From Hyperoodon ampullatus (lineage: Eukaryota > Chordata > Mammalia > Artiodactyla > Ziphiidae): a stretch of DNA of 64,000 nt. Under the pieces are notes generated by a model. It made no database searches. It was not told where the DNA came from and worked only from the letters and a program-made list of their open reading frames with translations. Each line of letters opens with the position of its first letter. Positions within the stretch are counted from its first letter, which is position 1. Below, piece after piece: positions 38,551 through 50,984 of this stretch. A program made the position numbers and the translations under genes. Where the stretch lies: positions 28,257,980 to 28,321,979 of the forward strand of contig OX457074.1 of NCBI GenBank assembly GCA_949752795.1, read 5' to 3'.

Positions 38551-41301
38551 CATTTGTATTTCCACTAATAAACTCAAATTATCTTTGTTTTTTCCCATGA
38601 CACTCCCCACAGCCTTTTCACAGAAATGTCACTGGTCCCCTGGCCACTATCCTGCCACCTGTGTGATACTCCATCAGATTCCTTGGAGCCCCGTCTACCT
38701 AGCACGGCCTCGCGATTCTAATCGGCTCACCACCTACAGTGGTCAACTCAGATTTCCTCCCTTTGAGAACCTTGCAGAACAATCTCAGAACATACCACTG
38801 CACACACCCCTTGGTCTTGGGGCCAAAGAAGACCCAGAGGCTTCTTAAGGGAAGAGGTGCTGGAATGACACAGGAGCTTTCTCAACATCAGTCCCACAAG
38901 GGTGATGAGAGCAGCGAGGATGGGGACCTGAGCCATCCTTGCCACCTGCTGGGGCTCCTGGCAGAGCAACTGTGGGCCTGGGGAGAGTGGACCATGGGAT
39001 GCTCCCCGGGCTCCCTCCTTGTGGGCGCTCCGCGAGGGGAGTGGCATCCATGTGGGGAGGGAAACAGCGTGGAGAGGGAGACCAAGTGCCTGAGAAGCTG
39101 TCCTGACGGCCAAGCCAGCCTGAGGCACCTCAGTCATAGGATGGAACTTTGAACTTACAGCTGAGCGTGCTGAGGTCTGTTGATTCCACGGGACCTACCA
39201 CAGTGGATGCTCCTGTCATTAACCCGACATTAACCCGACAGATGTTTCCAGAGAGTTCCCCAGCTCTTTACCACCAGTGTGACGCTAACAGCAGAACCCG
39301 AGAAACATTTTACCAAGAGAGCAGATGCACTTTCCTTCTCCCATAAGAGCCCTTGAGACCTCGGGGTGAGGCTAAGATGCGACCCTCAACTCCCTCTCCC
39401 GGCAGCCGCCACTGTCATTCGGTTTCATGTCTGGCCTGAACGGTGAAGCCAGTTTAATCTGAGAATGGCTGGCTCCCGAGATCACCGTAAAGAAGCCCAG
39501 GCATTGTTTTCCTTCCAGGTCTCGCTCCCCTGCCGCAATCCCAGAGTGGAATAAACATCCACCAGCAGGTTGGCCAGAATGAGTTAGGGAGAGGAGGAAG
39601 CACAAGGCCTGGGGTCAGTTTCCACCAGCATGGGTGGCTGAACAATTCCCAGGAGCTCTCTCTGCCAAACACGGGGGGTTGGTGGGGAGCCACTGAGGGG
39701 AGGCAGGAGCCTAGATTCCTCTCTTGAAGCCCAGTGAGCGGCTGGCCGGCACAGCTGCCACAGAGTCAGTGAGGAGAGAGGGCAGAGACGGCATCTTCCC
39801 CAACTAGTGACCAAAACAAATCCTGCCCGTAAACTTTGCCACAGAAGCATCCCCGCTTTTGTGGAACAGGGATTAATCTAGTCTCACAAATTTTTTTTTT
39901 CCTGGAAAATTTCAGAATATTAAATACAGGCTCTTGCCAGTTAGGAATGGAAGCCTCAGCGAGGGCCCCTCGGATGTGTGAGTGCCCAGCAAGCTTGGGG
40001 TTGGGTGTGGGTGAACATGAACTTTCACACGAAGTCTGTATAACCTAAATGAGTTTCAAAATAAACAAACTGGACAGACAGACGTACATTAGGCAAAAAG
40101 ACATGAGAAACAAATGGACAGACAGAAGCCAGGTAAAGAGTGGGAAGGCAGGAAGTGAAGTGTACCCTGGAGCTCAGCCGCTCTGGCCCAGGCCTGGCTG
40201 GGTCAACGCTAAGTGGAAAGGCTGGCGAGCCCCTGGGAAGGCCGTGGTAAGAGTCTCTGGGGATTACGGCTTCTTCCACCACAAGCCTGCATGGGGCCAG
40301 AGGGGTGAGGACCTGGGTCTTTTGCAAGCTGATGGAGAGTGGCAACCACAGGAGTTTGTGTCCCTCAGGCACCTGTAGCCACATCACCAAGAGAGTAAAG
40401 CACTGGAACTACGACGGGACCTGGCTGTCCTCAAGCTTAAACATGTCCAGGGCATGTTTAAGAGATTACAAACCACGCAACATGAAGGCAGTCTCTGCCG
40501 TGAACTCAGGAGGGGCAATTTCGACCTAGTCCACCGGGCAAGACGTGGCTTTAGAGCCATGGTTGGTGAAGCCCTTGGTGAGCACGGAGCAGAGGGACAT
40601 CAGTGCCCAGAGTGTGACTGACAGGGGGGCTCCTCCTGAGAACTCATCCTGGATTCAGTTTAGTGTCATGAGAAGGAATAAGGGGCACGTTGATGGCCCT
40701 GATTAAGTTTATAGATTTAGGGCTCCAGGGAGAAGCGTCACCCTCGACCCCTGATCGTTCCTTTGGGATCCAAATCTAGGGAGCACAAGGCAACTGGTGG
40801 TAGCCCAGGGCTCACTGGGTCACAGAGCTAGTCTATAAAATGCTGGCTTTGAAATTCCTCTCTGATCCTAACTAAACACTGTCCTCTGAGGGGCTACAGG
40901 TTCCCTTTTCAAGGGCTCAGGCTCTCTTTCCAAGACCTTATCACAGAGGCCGTGTCTGCCTTAAACTGCCTGTTGATGGAAACAAGACCAGGCCCCCTGC
41001 CTTGGGATCTGCAAGATCATGATGGAGGGGACACGGTCAGGTCAAATCGGAAGGCTTTGGAGGTATTTTTGCGCCTTTCTCCATGCCCAAATAGTTTCGC
41101 TTAGAGCAGAGTCGCTCTTTGCCCAAGGACTCTCCCGAGGCCGCCTCACTTCCTTTCAGCAACTGGCTCCCAGCACCTTAGCAAAGCTCATGCTTTCTTG
41201 CAGGAACTGCAGGGCAGGAGATGGGTATCCCAGGGTGAGAGCAGGGGTGCGAGCAGGGGAGCGTCTCCCACCAAGTTCATGTTCAGCAGACTGCCACTCA
41301 C

Positions 41302-41412
41302 CGGGTAAGCAGACCACAGAGCACAGCTTATTGTCCAGTGCTTTCATGCTGGCGATGTCAAAGTCATTGTTATTGTCACACTCCATACCTAGAAATGCGA
41401 ATGTCCTCTGGC
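41302..41412 (-). pseudogene. RNF157: RNF157 exon: GQRTFAFLGMECDNNNDFDI segment
   Basis: The exon encodes (G)QRTFAFLGMECDNNNDFDI then ASMKALDNKLCSVVCLPG, very close to human. The acceptor is TTACAG and the donor CCCG|GTGAGT. It is intact. Confidence 0.84.
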
Positions 41413-41804
41413 CTGTAACGGAGTTAAGGCAGTTAGAGAGGACCTCGCTGTGTCTTTCTCTGCTTTGCTGTCCTTAAAATAAAAATCTTAAGGATGGAGA
41501 CAAAACCCATCAAATCATATGTTAAAAAAAAGACAATAATTAAGTGGGTAGAGTGGACAATAAAGGAAACTGTGTGGGTACGTTTGTGTTCTCGCTCTGT
41601 TCTGCTCCGTTTCCTTAACTGGCCCCTTTCCAGCCTTCATTCCTGGGAAATCAGACCCTGGGGAGGTCTGTGGGATTCGGACACGCAGACCCGGGCCCAG
41701 AGCAGAGCTAAGCCAGGCTGGAAGAGCTAGGAGAGCCACGGGGGAAGTGACCCCGGGCTCCGGCCTGTGTCTGTCGGTGCACGTGGGGTGTGTTTATGAC
41801 CACA

Positions 41805-41950
41805 AGGCTCTGCGAAATGAATAATACATAAAATGGCAATTAAAGCTCTTTGGTCCCATAATTTTGCACCTCAAATCAAAGAATCGCATTGTTCGCAAAA
41901 TTATGATTTATTTTCTTTGAGACTTAATTTGCTATTCTGAGGATGTGTAA
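41805..41950. other. AT-rich block, candidate conserved noncoding element
   Basis: In contrast to its GC-rich surroundings, this block upstream of an RNF157 exon is repeat-free and rich in TAATTA/TTGTTC/ATAATTTTG-type motifs (homeodomain- and SOX-like). It has the look of a developmental enhancer. This is a compositional impression only. Confidence 0.25.
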
Positions 41951-42619
41951 GGGGCTGACCAGAAACCTACAGTCGTGTAAGATGGGAAGGGGACAGTTTT
42001 AGATGTTACCTTTTCAAGCCCCCCACCCAGTTCTTTTTCCTTGGTGAAAGGGAGAGGAAGAAACATACATCTACTGTGAAAGGCATGTCAGGTGGAAACC
42101 ACATATGGAATGTCAGGCGGAAACCATGTACTGCCCTGTGCCTTTTAGAAGCAAATATTCTACTGGGGACGACAATCACAATGGAGGACTCGGAGCCTTG
42201 TGCCCTGAAGACATCAACCGAGGGGAGGTAGCGCCCAACCCCGGCTTGGTTGGTGTGCGCCTGCGGCAGAGGCACAGCCTGGGCGACCACTTCTTCTTCG
42301 GCACTACTTGGCCAGGAGAGAGTGGTCAAGTGCACATGAGCACCCCCTGTACACCACACTATCCCCCAAGCAACTGCCATGGCCAAAGCAGAAGTGACTA
42401 GCATGACATCTGCATCCAGGCTCTGATCCAGGTTTGCTCTGAAGGTTGCCCTTCTGTGGAGGCACCTCAGAGGAGCAGAGGGAAAAGACTCCGGTTCCTG
42501 GGATGCCTGGTCCTACACTCCCAGGTGGGATTCCCAGGTCACCTCACACCCACACTTACTTGCTCTATATGTAGGTCGTTCCTTCGCTTCTCGGCTTACT
42601 AGAAACAAAACTCTTCCGA

Positions 42620-42950
42620 CTGAAGATATAATTGACCTTATTTACAAAACAGAAATAGAGTCACAGATGTAGAACACAAACTTATGGTTATGGCGGGGGG
42701 CAAGGGAGGGGAGGGATAAATTTGGAGATTGGGATTGACATATACACATTACTATGTATAAAATAGATAACTAATAAGGACCGGCTGTAGAGCACAGGGG
42801 ACTCTACTCAATACCCTGTAATGGCCTATATGGGAAAAGAATCTAAAAAAAGAGTGGATATATGTATATGTATAATTGATTCACGTTGCTGTACAGCAGA
42901 AACTAACACAACATTGTAAACCAACTCTTCCAATTTAAAAAAAATATCTA
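42620..42950 (+). mobile_element. Cetartiodactyl L1 3' UTR
   Basis: It ends GCTGTACAGCAGAAACTAAC, then ACAACATTGTAAACCAACTC and an A-rich tail, the hallmark 3' terminus of ruminant/cetacean L1. Upstream, TAGAGCACAGGGGACTCTAC also matches. Confidence 0.88.
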
Positions 42951-43514
42951 CTTGAGGCCTGAAGGATGGTAAAGAGAATCGTTCCAATAGCCTACAAACA
43001 CTAGTCTACGCTGAGCTGCTAACGTCTCTTCACCTCACCTTTGCTGTGCCGCCAGGGCTGTGATCCTTCTGCTACTGTAACATCAGCCGTTTTCTTCACT
43101 AAAGCAGGAAAACCTACTGCCTAACAGTCGGTTCCCCCAAGGGGAGGAAGCTGTTCTCCTGCTGCAGATGAACTTTGGGGCTGCTAGAGCAGTTCTGTGA
43201 GACTCAGCTGAGAAGCTGAAGCAGGAAGGAAGGTGATGGCAGTTGCCCAAGAAGCTTCAGGACCTACTCAACGTAGATGGAGAACTACATGTATCTTCTG
43301 CATCCTTGGCTCAGAGGCCCAGAAAGAGCCAGGAAGGCTGCTGAGGTCCTCAGATACCCTGCTTGATTTGATATTCCATCAAGAAGACAACCTTTCCCCA
43401 AAGCCACACTCTTGAGCAGTGACACCATGTCACACCAGTGCCCCTTTCTCTACCCTTAAGAGAATACCCGGGAAAGAAATATAATAAAAGGGAGCAAAAG
43501 ACCATGTCTTTTAC

Positions 43515-43563
43515 CATCTTCTTGTGTGGGTGACCCGTCCTCTTCTTCTAGAACATCATTTCC
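43515..43563 (-). pseudogene. RNF157: RNF157 exon: GNDVLEEEDGSPTQED
   Basis: This 49-base exon encodes GNDVLEEEDGSPTQED. The acceptor is TCCTAG and the donor GATG|GTAAAA. Compared with remembered human SPTQEGQ it has one extra residue, consistent with a 3-base insertion at the exon end. Confidence 0.78.
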
Positions 43564-44424
43564 CTAGGACAGAAGGAAGGCACTGTGAGTCCATAAAGCA
43601 GTGAAATGAGTCTACTGATTGTCAGAAGACAGAACTAATCACCCTCATGGTAACCATACGTTTCCAGTCCGTGTGAGATGGCTGGGAGGCCCAGCAGAGG
43701 CAGATTTTGCTTGGTGAGGCAGGATCAGCCCGTAGGGACCCGGTCTGAGGCACCTTACAGAGGGACCGTGGGACTGTCAGGAATAGCCTTGGTAATAGTT
43801 TAGCTCACACTGTTTCTCTCAGGTGGAAATAAAAGTTGTCAAATGAAAAAGCAAACCGTGAGATCATAAAACTTTCAGAAACACTTTACGATCCCCAACG
43901 CCATCCAGATACTCCTTTGAGAACATCTGGCTCAAGAGAAAGTTGTAGAGTCGCCACTGGGAGCTGGGCATTCCATATACTTCGGCCACACTTCCGTCAG
44001 AGCACTTCTCACGCTGAGTTATAACTCTGATTCCTCCATCAGACGGAGCTCCGGGATGGGTGGGATGGGTGGATTGGGGGCGTGGGCAGGCAAAAGCCAT
44101 GTCACTCGGTCTTTGTGTCCCCCAGTGCCAGGAAGATGTGAGATGCCTGTGCCAGGTAAATACTAAGTGAATTGGAGGACAAACACCCTCTCAAGGGTCT
44201 GCCCTGGAAGACTTCCCTCTGGAACTCACCCCACGCCTATTACGCTGAGACCAGCGCCCTCTGCTAATCGGACAGTCCCTCTGCTTGCACCCTGCCTCTA
44301 ACAGGTCCAAGTGCAGCAGCTTGGAAGGCTTCTTCCAGAACAGCCCCCATCCTATTTGCATCCTCTGCCAGCGCCGGCAGTCCCTCTGACCGGGGAGGGG
44401 CACCAGCGTCCACCTTGCTCTTAC

Positions 44425-44496
44425 CTCTGCATCCTGCTCTTTGGCGGTGGCGGCGAGGCCCGCAAAGTTGCAGTCGGGAGACGCCACTGGCGTCAC
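44425..44496 (-). pseudogene. RNF157: RNF157 exon: SPDCNFAGLAATAKEQDAE
   Basis: This 72-base exon encodes VTPVASPDCNFAGLAATAKE then QDAE, matching human SPDSNFAGLPAGEQDAE. The acceptor is TTGCAG and the donor GAG|GTAAGA. Confidence 0.8.
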
Positions 44497-44780
44497 CTGC
44501 AAAGGAGCAACAAAAGTCAAGGTGCAGATGTCACCGGCTCTCCTACCCAGCTCGCCTGGCAGCAAACGCAAACCAAGTCCTCAGGACAGAAGTGGTGCCA
44601 CACGGAAGATCACATCTGAGGGAGTCTTGGATTCAGCGACACGGTACCATTTTTCAGGGCTCCCCTCCCGAGCACTGGGGGGCTTTGCCGATCTCCCTGG
44701 CAGGCCCTGGACTGAGCTCCTTGGGACTCGAGTACAGAGCAGAGCAGAGCGGCGAGGGCGATCCCATGCTCCTCTCTTAC

Positions 44781-44953
44781 CTCTGCTTCTTCTGATGGGG
44801 TCCTGCTGGCGGCCCGGGGGCAGGGGAGAGCCTCCTCGTCCTCTTCCATGCCAGGGGCGCTGTAGGAGCCGGACATGGAGGAGACGGTGTCGGTGCTGAT
44901 TGGGGAGGACACCATGGACATGACCGACTGGGCCAGACTGCTGCTGGCAGGGT
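44781..44953 (-). pseudogene. RNF157: RNF157 exon: PASSSLAQSVMSMVSSPIST segment
   Basis: The exon encodes DPASSSLAQSVMSMVSSPIS, then TDTVSSMSGSYSAPGMEEDE, ending PSEEAE. The acceptor is CAAAG and the donor GAG|GTAAGA. It is intact. Confidence 0.83.
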
Positions 44954-45428
44954 CTTTGGAGACAGGAGTTGGAGGAAGGACACGGAGGTCAGGCCCAGCT
45001 GCTGTGAGTGGACTGGGAGCAGAGCTCTCTCACTGCACCCGGGCAGTGAGGACACCAGCGGCCTGGCCTTGCCCTCACCAAATAGGGTTTAGATGGAAGG
45101 TTTTCCAAGGTTTGGCTCCTTTATGTTTTAGAGCTCCAAACTCAACCTCAAGGATGAGGGATTTGCTTTTCCCTGTCATAATATTAAAGAAAACCTTATG
45201 ACAGCAGGACTGGGGGTGAGATACCTGCTTCTCCCCCAGCTCAGCCGCTAGACCACCCTCTCATTGCAAGGGTTCGAGTCTCACTTCCTCTCAAGCCGGG
45301 GCCTATTTTGTCTGCCGCTTAGGTATTAATTTGCTGCTCCCTAGTCCATCTGGGAGGAAATATTAGAAGCACTATGGACTCGGCTGACGGGGAAGGACCT
45401 GCAGTTGTTCCCACCCACCATCATGTAC

Positions 45429-45540
45429 CTTCTGGGGAGGAAATTGTGGAGGAGAGAGGCGTCCCCGTGCAGGACGACTGGTCAAAAGCTGCTGACGATG
45501 ACAAGCTCAGGTTCTCACTTTCTGGGGTGATGCCACATTC
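45429..45540 (-). pseudogene. RNF157: RNF157 exon: ECGITPESENLSLSSS segment
   Basis: The exon encodes ECGITPESENLSLSSSAAFD then QSSCTGTPLSSTISSPE. The acceptor is ACCCAG and the donor GAAG|GTACAT. It is intact and in phase. Confidence 0.83.
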
Positions 45541-46157
45541 CTGGGTGGGAAAGAAGTAAGCGCCAGTCAAACATGTTAGAGGGGAGGGGTCCGGGCAGGG
45601 GCCCCGGGAGAGGAGGAGGAAAGGGGATCTGGGAAGGGCGGCAGGAGGCGACATGCAGAGGGAGGGCTGGTCTCTCCTCTCATCACTTCTGTGCACCCCT
45701 GACCCGGAGTGGCTGTCTCCCGGGGGGAGGTGCAAGCACATCCTGCCCGAGGCCCAGCAGCTGTTGGAGCCCCACAAAGACCACAGCTCAGGTAACACAG
45801 GTCACCCAGCAGCTGTGACATGGAAACACCCAAGGTTTCCCCAGGATTACACACATCTCTTCTTTTTTTGTTTTTTGTGGGACGTGGACAAACAGGTCTT
45901 CTTCTGAAAGGAGAGAACACAAAACCAGCAGAGACCCCGGTACCTGCTAGGCTTCTCCTCTGGGATGGAGGGTTAGTTCCAACTTGATGGATCTAATACA
46001 AACACCACCTGTCCCCCAGCCCACGCCCGGCACCCCCATCAGTCACCTGGGCTCGCAACCTCGGTGCACCCCAGGGCAGATGCAAAGGCCTACTGATTCT
46101 CTTTCTACAGCCTGTGTTCTCTCTTCCAGGTCTTCTTTTCTTATAACCTTGGTTCAT

Positions 46158-46500
46158 GGACTTCCCTGGTGGAGCAGTCGTTAAGAATCCGCCTACCAAT
46201 GCAGGGGATACGGGTTCGAAATCTGGTCTGGGAAAATCCCACATGCCACAGAGCAACTAGGCCCGTGAGCCACAACTACTGAGCCTGTGTGCCACAACTA
46301 CTGAGCCCGCGTGCCACAACTACTGAAGCCCTCGTGCCCAGAACCCGTGCTCTGCAACAAGGGAAGCCGCCGCACTGAGAAGCCCATGCTCCACGATGAA
46401 GAGTAACCCCCGCTCGCCACAACTAGAGAAAGCCTGCACGCAGCAACGGAGACCCAGCGCAGCCAAAAAAATAAATAAATAAAATAAATAAATTTAAAAA
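46158..46500 (+). mobile_element. Long CHR-2 type SINE in RNF157 intron
   Basis: A long element with several CCACAACTACTGAGCC units and an AAATAAATAAATAAA tail. Target-site duplication AACCTTGGTTCA lies on both sides. Confidence 0.93.
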
Positions 46501-46639
46501 AAACCTTGGTTCAGGCAACCCTCCTACCTGGTTTGGTCTGTCTCCTGCCTAATCCAGTCTGCACACCTCCGCCAGGTGGGCCTTCGTGAAGCCACATTCC
46601 CACTGTACCACTGGCCTGCTCAGGGCCCCCACTTCTGCT

Positions 46640-47000
46640 CCGTGCTTCACGTGTACTGTCCCTGCCACCAGGAATGTTTCTCTCACCTGTCTCTTCGTGT
46701 CTAAGAAATTTTGATATTCAGCTCAAACGCTTCTCGCCATCACTGCTTCTGGTTCCCTCACTTGACGTGATCCTCCACAGCACGTCAGTGTCTCTGTTTT
46801 GGGAGCCCTTCCTTTCTCTGGTTAAAACTCATTCACTCATTCAACAAACACTTACTAACACCTATGTGCCAGATGTGGTGTTGTTATTCATGTACATGTC
46901 CTGTCTCCTACTGGACCATGAGCTCCTCAGGACAGGAACCGCTTTACACCTTCCTATGCTCCGCTGCACCCTACCCACCACCTTGCCAGGGGTGGGCTCG
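46640..47000 (+). mobile_element. L2-like LINE fragment
   Basis: ATATTCAGCTCAAACGCTTC, then CATTCAACAAACACTTACTA, then GGACCATGAGCTCCTCAGGA suggest an old L2 or related element. Confidence 0.45.
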
Positions 47001-47165
47001 ACAGCCCGCTGACCTCTGTTACATAAAGCCTGTGAGGGTGCACAGGGTAGAGGATCCCATCTTCCACTCAGCCGCCCGGCATTTCCACCAGCTGAGCCTG
47101 CATCCAGAACTTGCCCTCCTCAGACATCTCCCCAGTTCATCTCACCTCTTCTGTCCATGGACAAC

Positions 47166-47287
47166 TTTTTTTTTTTTTCCTGCAACTGCGTGGCATGTGG
47201 GATCTTAGTTCCCCAACCAGGGATCAAACCCACAGCCCTTGCAGTGGAAGCACGGAGTCCTAACCACTGGACAGCCAGGGGAGTCCC
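47166..47287 (-). mobile_element. Short CHR SINE
   Basis: A reverse copy with a T-run. TTGTCCATGGAC (after) and TCTGTCCATGGACAAC (before) flank it as a target-site duplication. Confidence 0.9.
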
Positions 47288-47674
47288 CTTGTCCATGGAC
47301 CACTTTTTAAAGTGAGCCTCCCCACCCTTACGTGACACACGGATCCCCGGTAACACCTGACACAATTGTTTTGTACTGACTGTCTTTTGTGTACACCCCC
47401 ACCCCAACCACGAAGACTGTAAGCGCCAAGAGGGCAGGACTTTTGTGTCTCACCACTGCTGCTGTCCTCAGCATAAAGGATCATGCCTGGTCAGTAACAC
47501 AGGCCCCGTACACTGATAAAAGACCGAGTCTGGTGACACCCTTGCTGCTGTCTCAGAGAGTGCTCAAAAGGCATTTGATGAATGAATGAGACCAGACGGG
47601 CTGGGAGAGGCCAGCAGGCAGGAAGGAGAGCACCTGGAGTCCAAAACCAAACAAGGAAGGACAATGCACATTAC

Positions 47675-47783
47675 CTCTCAGAGATGTTGGGCTGACGGTC
47701 TCTGAGACAGGGGCGTCTCAGATTCTCTGCATGAACGCTCATCTTCCTCTTCGTGCAGCACAGAAGAATTCTGGGAGATGGAC
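47675..47783 (-). pseudogene. RNF157: RNF157 exon with premature stop: QNSSVLHEEEDERSC...HL*
   Basis: The exon encodes SISQNSSVLHEEEDERSCRE, then SETPLSQRPSAQHL, then TGA (47680-47678) where human has the glycine of HLGEE. One further codon (GAG) and a GTAATG donor follow, so the stop lies inside the exon and in frame. It would remove the last third of the protein. Confidence 0.82.
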
Positions 47784-48494
47784 CTGCATAAGCCCGGAGG
47801 GAGAAGCAGCTGCAGCCAATGCCCCTTAAAGAACAGAACTCGCCTGCATTCCCGTTAACCAGACGTCACAGGGAGAAGAGGGCCCTGAGGGGAACCAGAG
47901 GGAACCTAAATCTGAGGAAGGAGTGGGGACGTGAGAAAGGGCACCAGAGTGTCTGAGACCTCTTCTGGGCATCGGAAAATCAGAGTTTTACCTTTAGCTC
48001 TTTCAAACAATTGTGTCTGAACTGGGGGAAATCCACTGACATTTTGAGGGTTTCAATATTTTCATCTGTAAAATTACCCTCCTCTCCTCTGCCGTGGAAA
48101 CTTATTATGACTTGCCCCTAGTTGGATGTAAACGCCTAAGAAACACAGATCACAAGGTTCCTTCGGTCCTCAGACTAAGTGATGCTCCCAGGGGCCTGAA
48201 TGACCCTAATGATGTCATCATCCCTATACCCCATACTCTCCACCCACAACAGAATACGTGAGAGGTTCATCCATCTGGATCCTCCTAAGTACCCATGTAC
48301 CATCTTATTTTCCTCTCCCAAGGGATGGGTGCTAGCCCAGGTCTTCAGTGCAATGAGCAGCTCTGGGAACAGCCCAGAGGGTCTACACTGCCCTGGGACT
48401 TGGGACTCGAGCCAGCACCGAGGAGGTGAAAGATGGATTGAGAGCATCTCATCAAGGACCCCAGGGCCAACGCTATTGCATGCTGGCTACTCAC

Positions 48495-48733
48495 TTGGAG
48501 AGACTATTTCTGAGCTTGAGTCCTGGGCTGCTGCAGTCGGACAGGCGGTCGAGGGGGGAGAGCATCCGGACAGGAGGCAGGTGGCCGTCACTGCTGTAGG
48601 AAGGCAGCATTCCCGACTGGTGTCTGTCTCCAAGCACGTGGAGTGGGGGGACTGCTGGGGATGGGGTAAGGGGCCCATTGAGGGCCTCCAGAAGAGACAC
48701 CACTTCATAACCCGGTGGAATGTTCTCCGAGGA
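48495..48733 (-). pseudogene. RNF157: RNF157 exon: SSENIPPGYEVVSLLEALNG Ser/Pro-rich segment
   Basis: This is the longest RNF157 exon here (239 bases). It begins SSENIPPGYEVVSLLEALNG and continues through the TPSPAVPPLHVLGDRHQSGM and DGHLPPVRMLSPLDRLSD stretches. The acceptor is CCCTAG and the donor CCAA|GTGAGT. It is open throughout and clearly homologous to human. Confidence 0.85.
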
Positions 48734-49838
48734 CTAGGGGAATCAGAGACAAGTTGGGAAATTAATTAAATGCTCTTCATTTTAGGGTACGAGCGTGTTT
48801 CTTCCTCTGCGTTGGAAAAACACTTTCTTTTACATCTAGTCTGGTGCTCTGGCAAAGGAAAGCTGTATCAGAAGCGGAAGAAAGATAAAATAACAGAGAA
48901 CCACATGTTCCTTGACTATGCTTACCGATGAACTTCTTCTTAATACTGTTGATTTTTTCTGATTATAGTAGAAATATATGCTCATTACAGGAAATTTGGA
49001 AAATACATAAAAGTGGAAAGAAGGAAAAAAGTCATCAACCATCAAATCACCGAAAGTGATAACTTTTGTTAGCATTCTAGTGTTATTTTCTTCCAATGTT
49101 TTTTCCTCTGTACTGTTTACACAGTTGTGATCAATGTGTTAATGATAACTTTATACCCCGCTTACCTCACAGAACATAAGTATTTTCCTTCACATGCATC
49201 CCTTTTCATAGATACCATACATTTCCTTACTCTTCCATTGGTGCTGGCTATTTAGTTGTGTCCATTTCCTACTGTAAACAACACTTTGATGAACATCTGT
49301 TCATCTATTGGGCATAAATCTCTTTTTTTCAGATCATTTTCTGGGTATTAAATTCTAAGACCTTAGATTACCAAGTACAAATGTTTTTAAGGCTCTTAAT
49401 ATATACAGCTGTTTTGTTTTCTTTATTTTCAGTGATCTTTCTAGTTACACCCTTACAAGCAGTACAGACTACCTGTTTTAATTGCTTCTTGGCCAGCATG
49501 GGGTATCTTAAAAAAGGAAGTTTTTAAATGTGAAAGGTGAAAAATGGTCTCTCATCTTAATTTGCATGTTGTTGATTTTTCACGTGGTTGACTTTTTAAA
49601 AAATGACAGTTGACCAGCTATGTTTCCTCTTCTGAGAAATTTTTTATATCCTTTGCCCCATTTATCTACTATTTCATTCAAGTGGGTTATGATAAATATA
49701 CTAGCCTTTCCTCTGATGCAAACATTGTGAGTACATTTTCTTTTCTTTAGATGATTTGCTGTTTGTTTTTAACTTTGGTCATCTTTTTCACATCTAAAGT
49801 TTAAACATTTTTATGCGATAAAATCTACATGTTCGGGG

Positions 49839-50028
49839 TGCTTCCCTGGTGGCGCAGTGGTTGAGAGTCCGCCTGCTGATGCGGGGGACACGGGTTCGTG
49901 CCCAGGCCTGGGAGGATCCCACATGCCACGGAGTGGCTGGGCCCATGAGCCATGGCCACTGAGCCTGTGCATCCAGAGCCTGTGTTCTGCAATGGAAGAG
50001 GCCACAACAGTGAGAGGCCGGCGTACCA

Positions 50029-50060
<32 letters not shown>
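49839..50060 (+). mobile_element. CHR-2 SINE with long A-tail
   Basis: A full CHR-2 element ending in about 31 A residues, a sign of recent insertion. AAAATCTACATGTTCGGG flanks both ends. Confidence 0.92.
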
Positions 50061-50061
<1 letters not shown>

Positions 50062-50082
50062 AAATAAAAATCTACATGTTCG

Positions 50083-50200
50083 GGACGTCCCTGGCAGTCC
50101 AGTGGTTAAGACTCCGCACTTCCACTGCAGCGGGTGAGGGTTTGATTTCTGGTCGGGGAACTAAGATCCCACATGCCATGTGGCGTGGCCAAAAATAAAA
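50083..50200 (+). mobile_element. Short CHR SINE in the duplicated target site of the previous one
   Basis: It starts directly after the second copy of TCTACATGTTCGGG and is followed by AAAAATCTACAGG, so two elements used the same target. Confidence 0.88.
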
Positions 50201-50984
50201 AATCTACAGGCCCTTTTTTTGGTAGCATTCCATTGTTTTCAAGCTTAGAGAGCCCTCTCCCATCCATAGTCAACTAAAGAATCATCTCTAATTTATTCTA
50301 GGTTTTTAATGTTTGGCTTGCTCTGTTTTTAGTGCAGTTAACTAGTTACTCCACCTGGAATTTGTTATCTGGTAAGGAGTGAAGTGCTAAACTGATTGTT
50401 CCTCCCTAAAGCACTACCTCATCGTTCCAATACCATTTACTGAATAATTGATAATTAATCTTTTCCACTAGCATGTTAACCTAAAGAAAAGACCTTCTGG
50501 TCTATAACTACAAAGCATGGAGTCTTGACACCATCACTTACACCACGAGACAGAGGTGAATTATATCATCTACATGGCTCCCAGTCCCTGAAGCCACAAA
50601 ATAAGACAAAGAAAAACAGTTACCTTCTCGGAGGATTCAGATAAAAAATGGTAAATTGTATCTAAATCCCAAACAATCATCCCCTTGTTTCTGCTTGGGG
50701 ACGTTCCAGAGCAGGACCCCATCCCCACCCCCATCTGCCCGGACACTGGAGTGAAACAGCAAGCTGACAGCTCTAGGGGTGGTAAATGTTAACTGGACAC
50801 TGAGCCCCCAAGGTGGAAAGGGGAGGTTTTAATGATCAGAACCTCATTTTCCACTGTACTATTGGCTGGTGTTTAACACAACATGATCTCGGCCAGCTTA
50901 CTCCGTACTTCAGAATGCCAAGGTTTAATTACTTGCCACAAAGTCACGTGAAGAAGGACAAAAGGTGAAAAAAGCCCAACTTAC

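Larger units (their letters stand above)
48940..50470 (-). mobile_element. Old L1 in RNF157 intron, split by two SINEs
   Basis: Antisense L1 order is seen: TTACAGGAAATTTGGAAAAT near 48985, ACACTTTGATGAACATCTGT near 49285, and ACCATTTACTGAATAATTGA near 50430. Confidence 0.6.

Noticed and set aside
45231..45300. tRNA-like B-box (GGTTCGAGTCT) as an isolated tRNA gene
   Set aside because: No matching D-arm, anticodon stem or acceptor stem could be built around it, so a chance match or an old SINE scrap is more likely.
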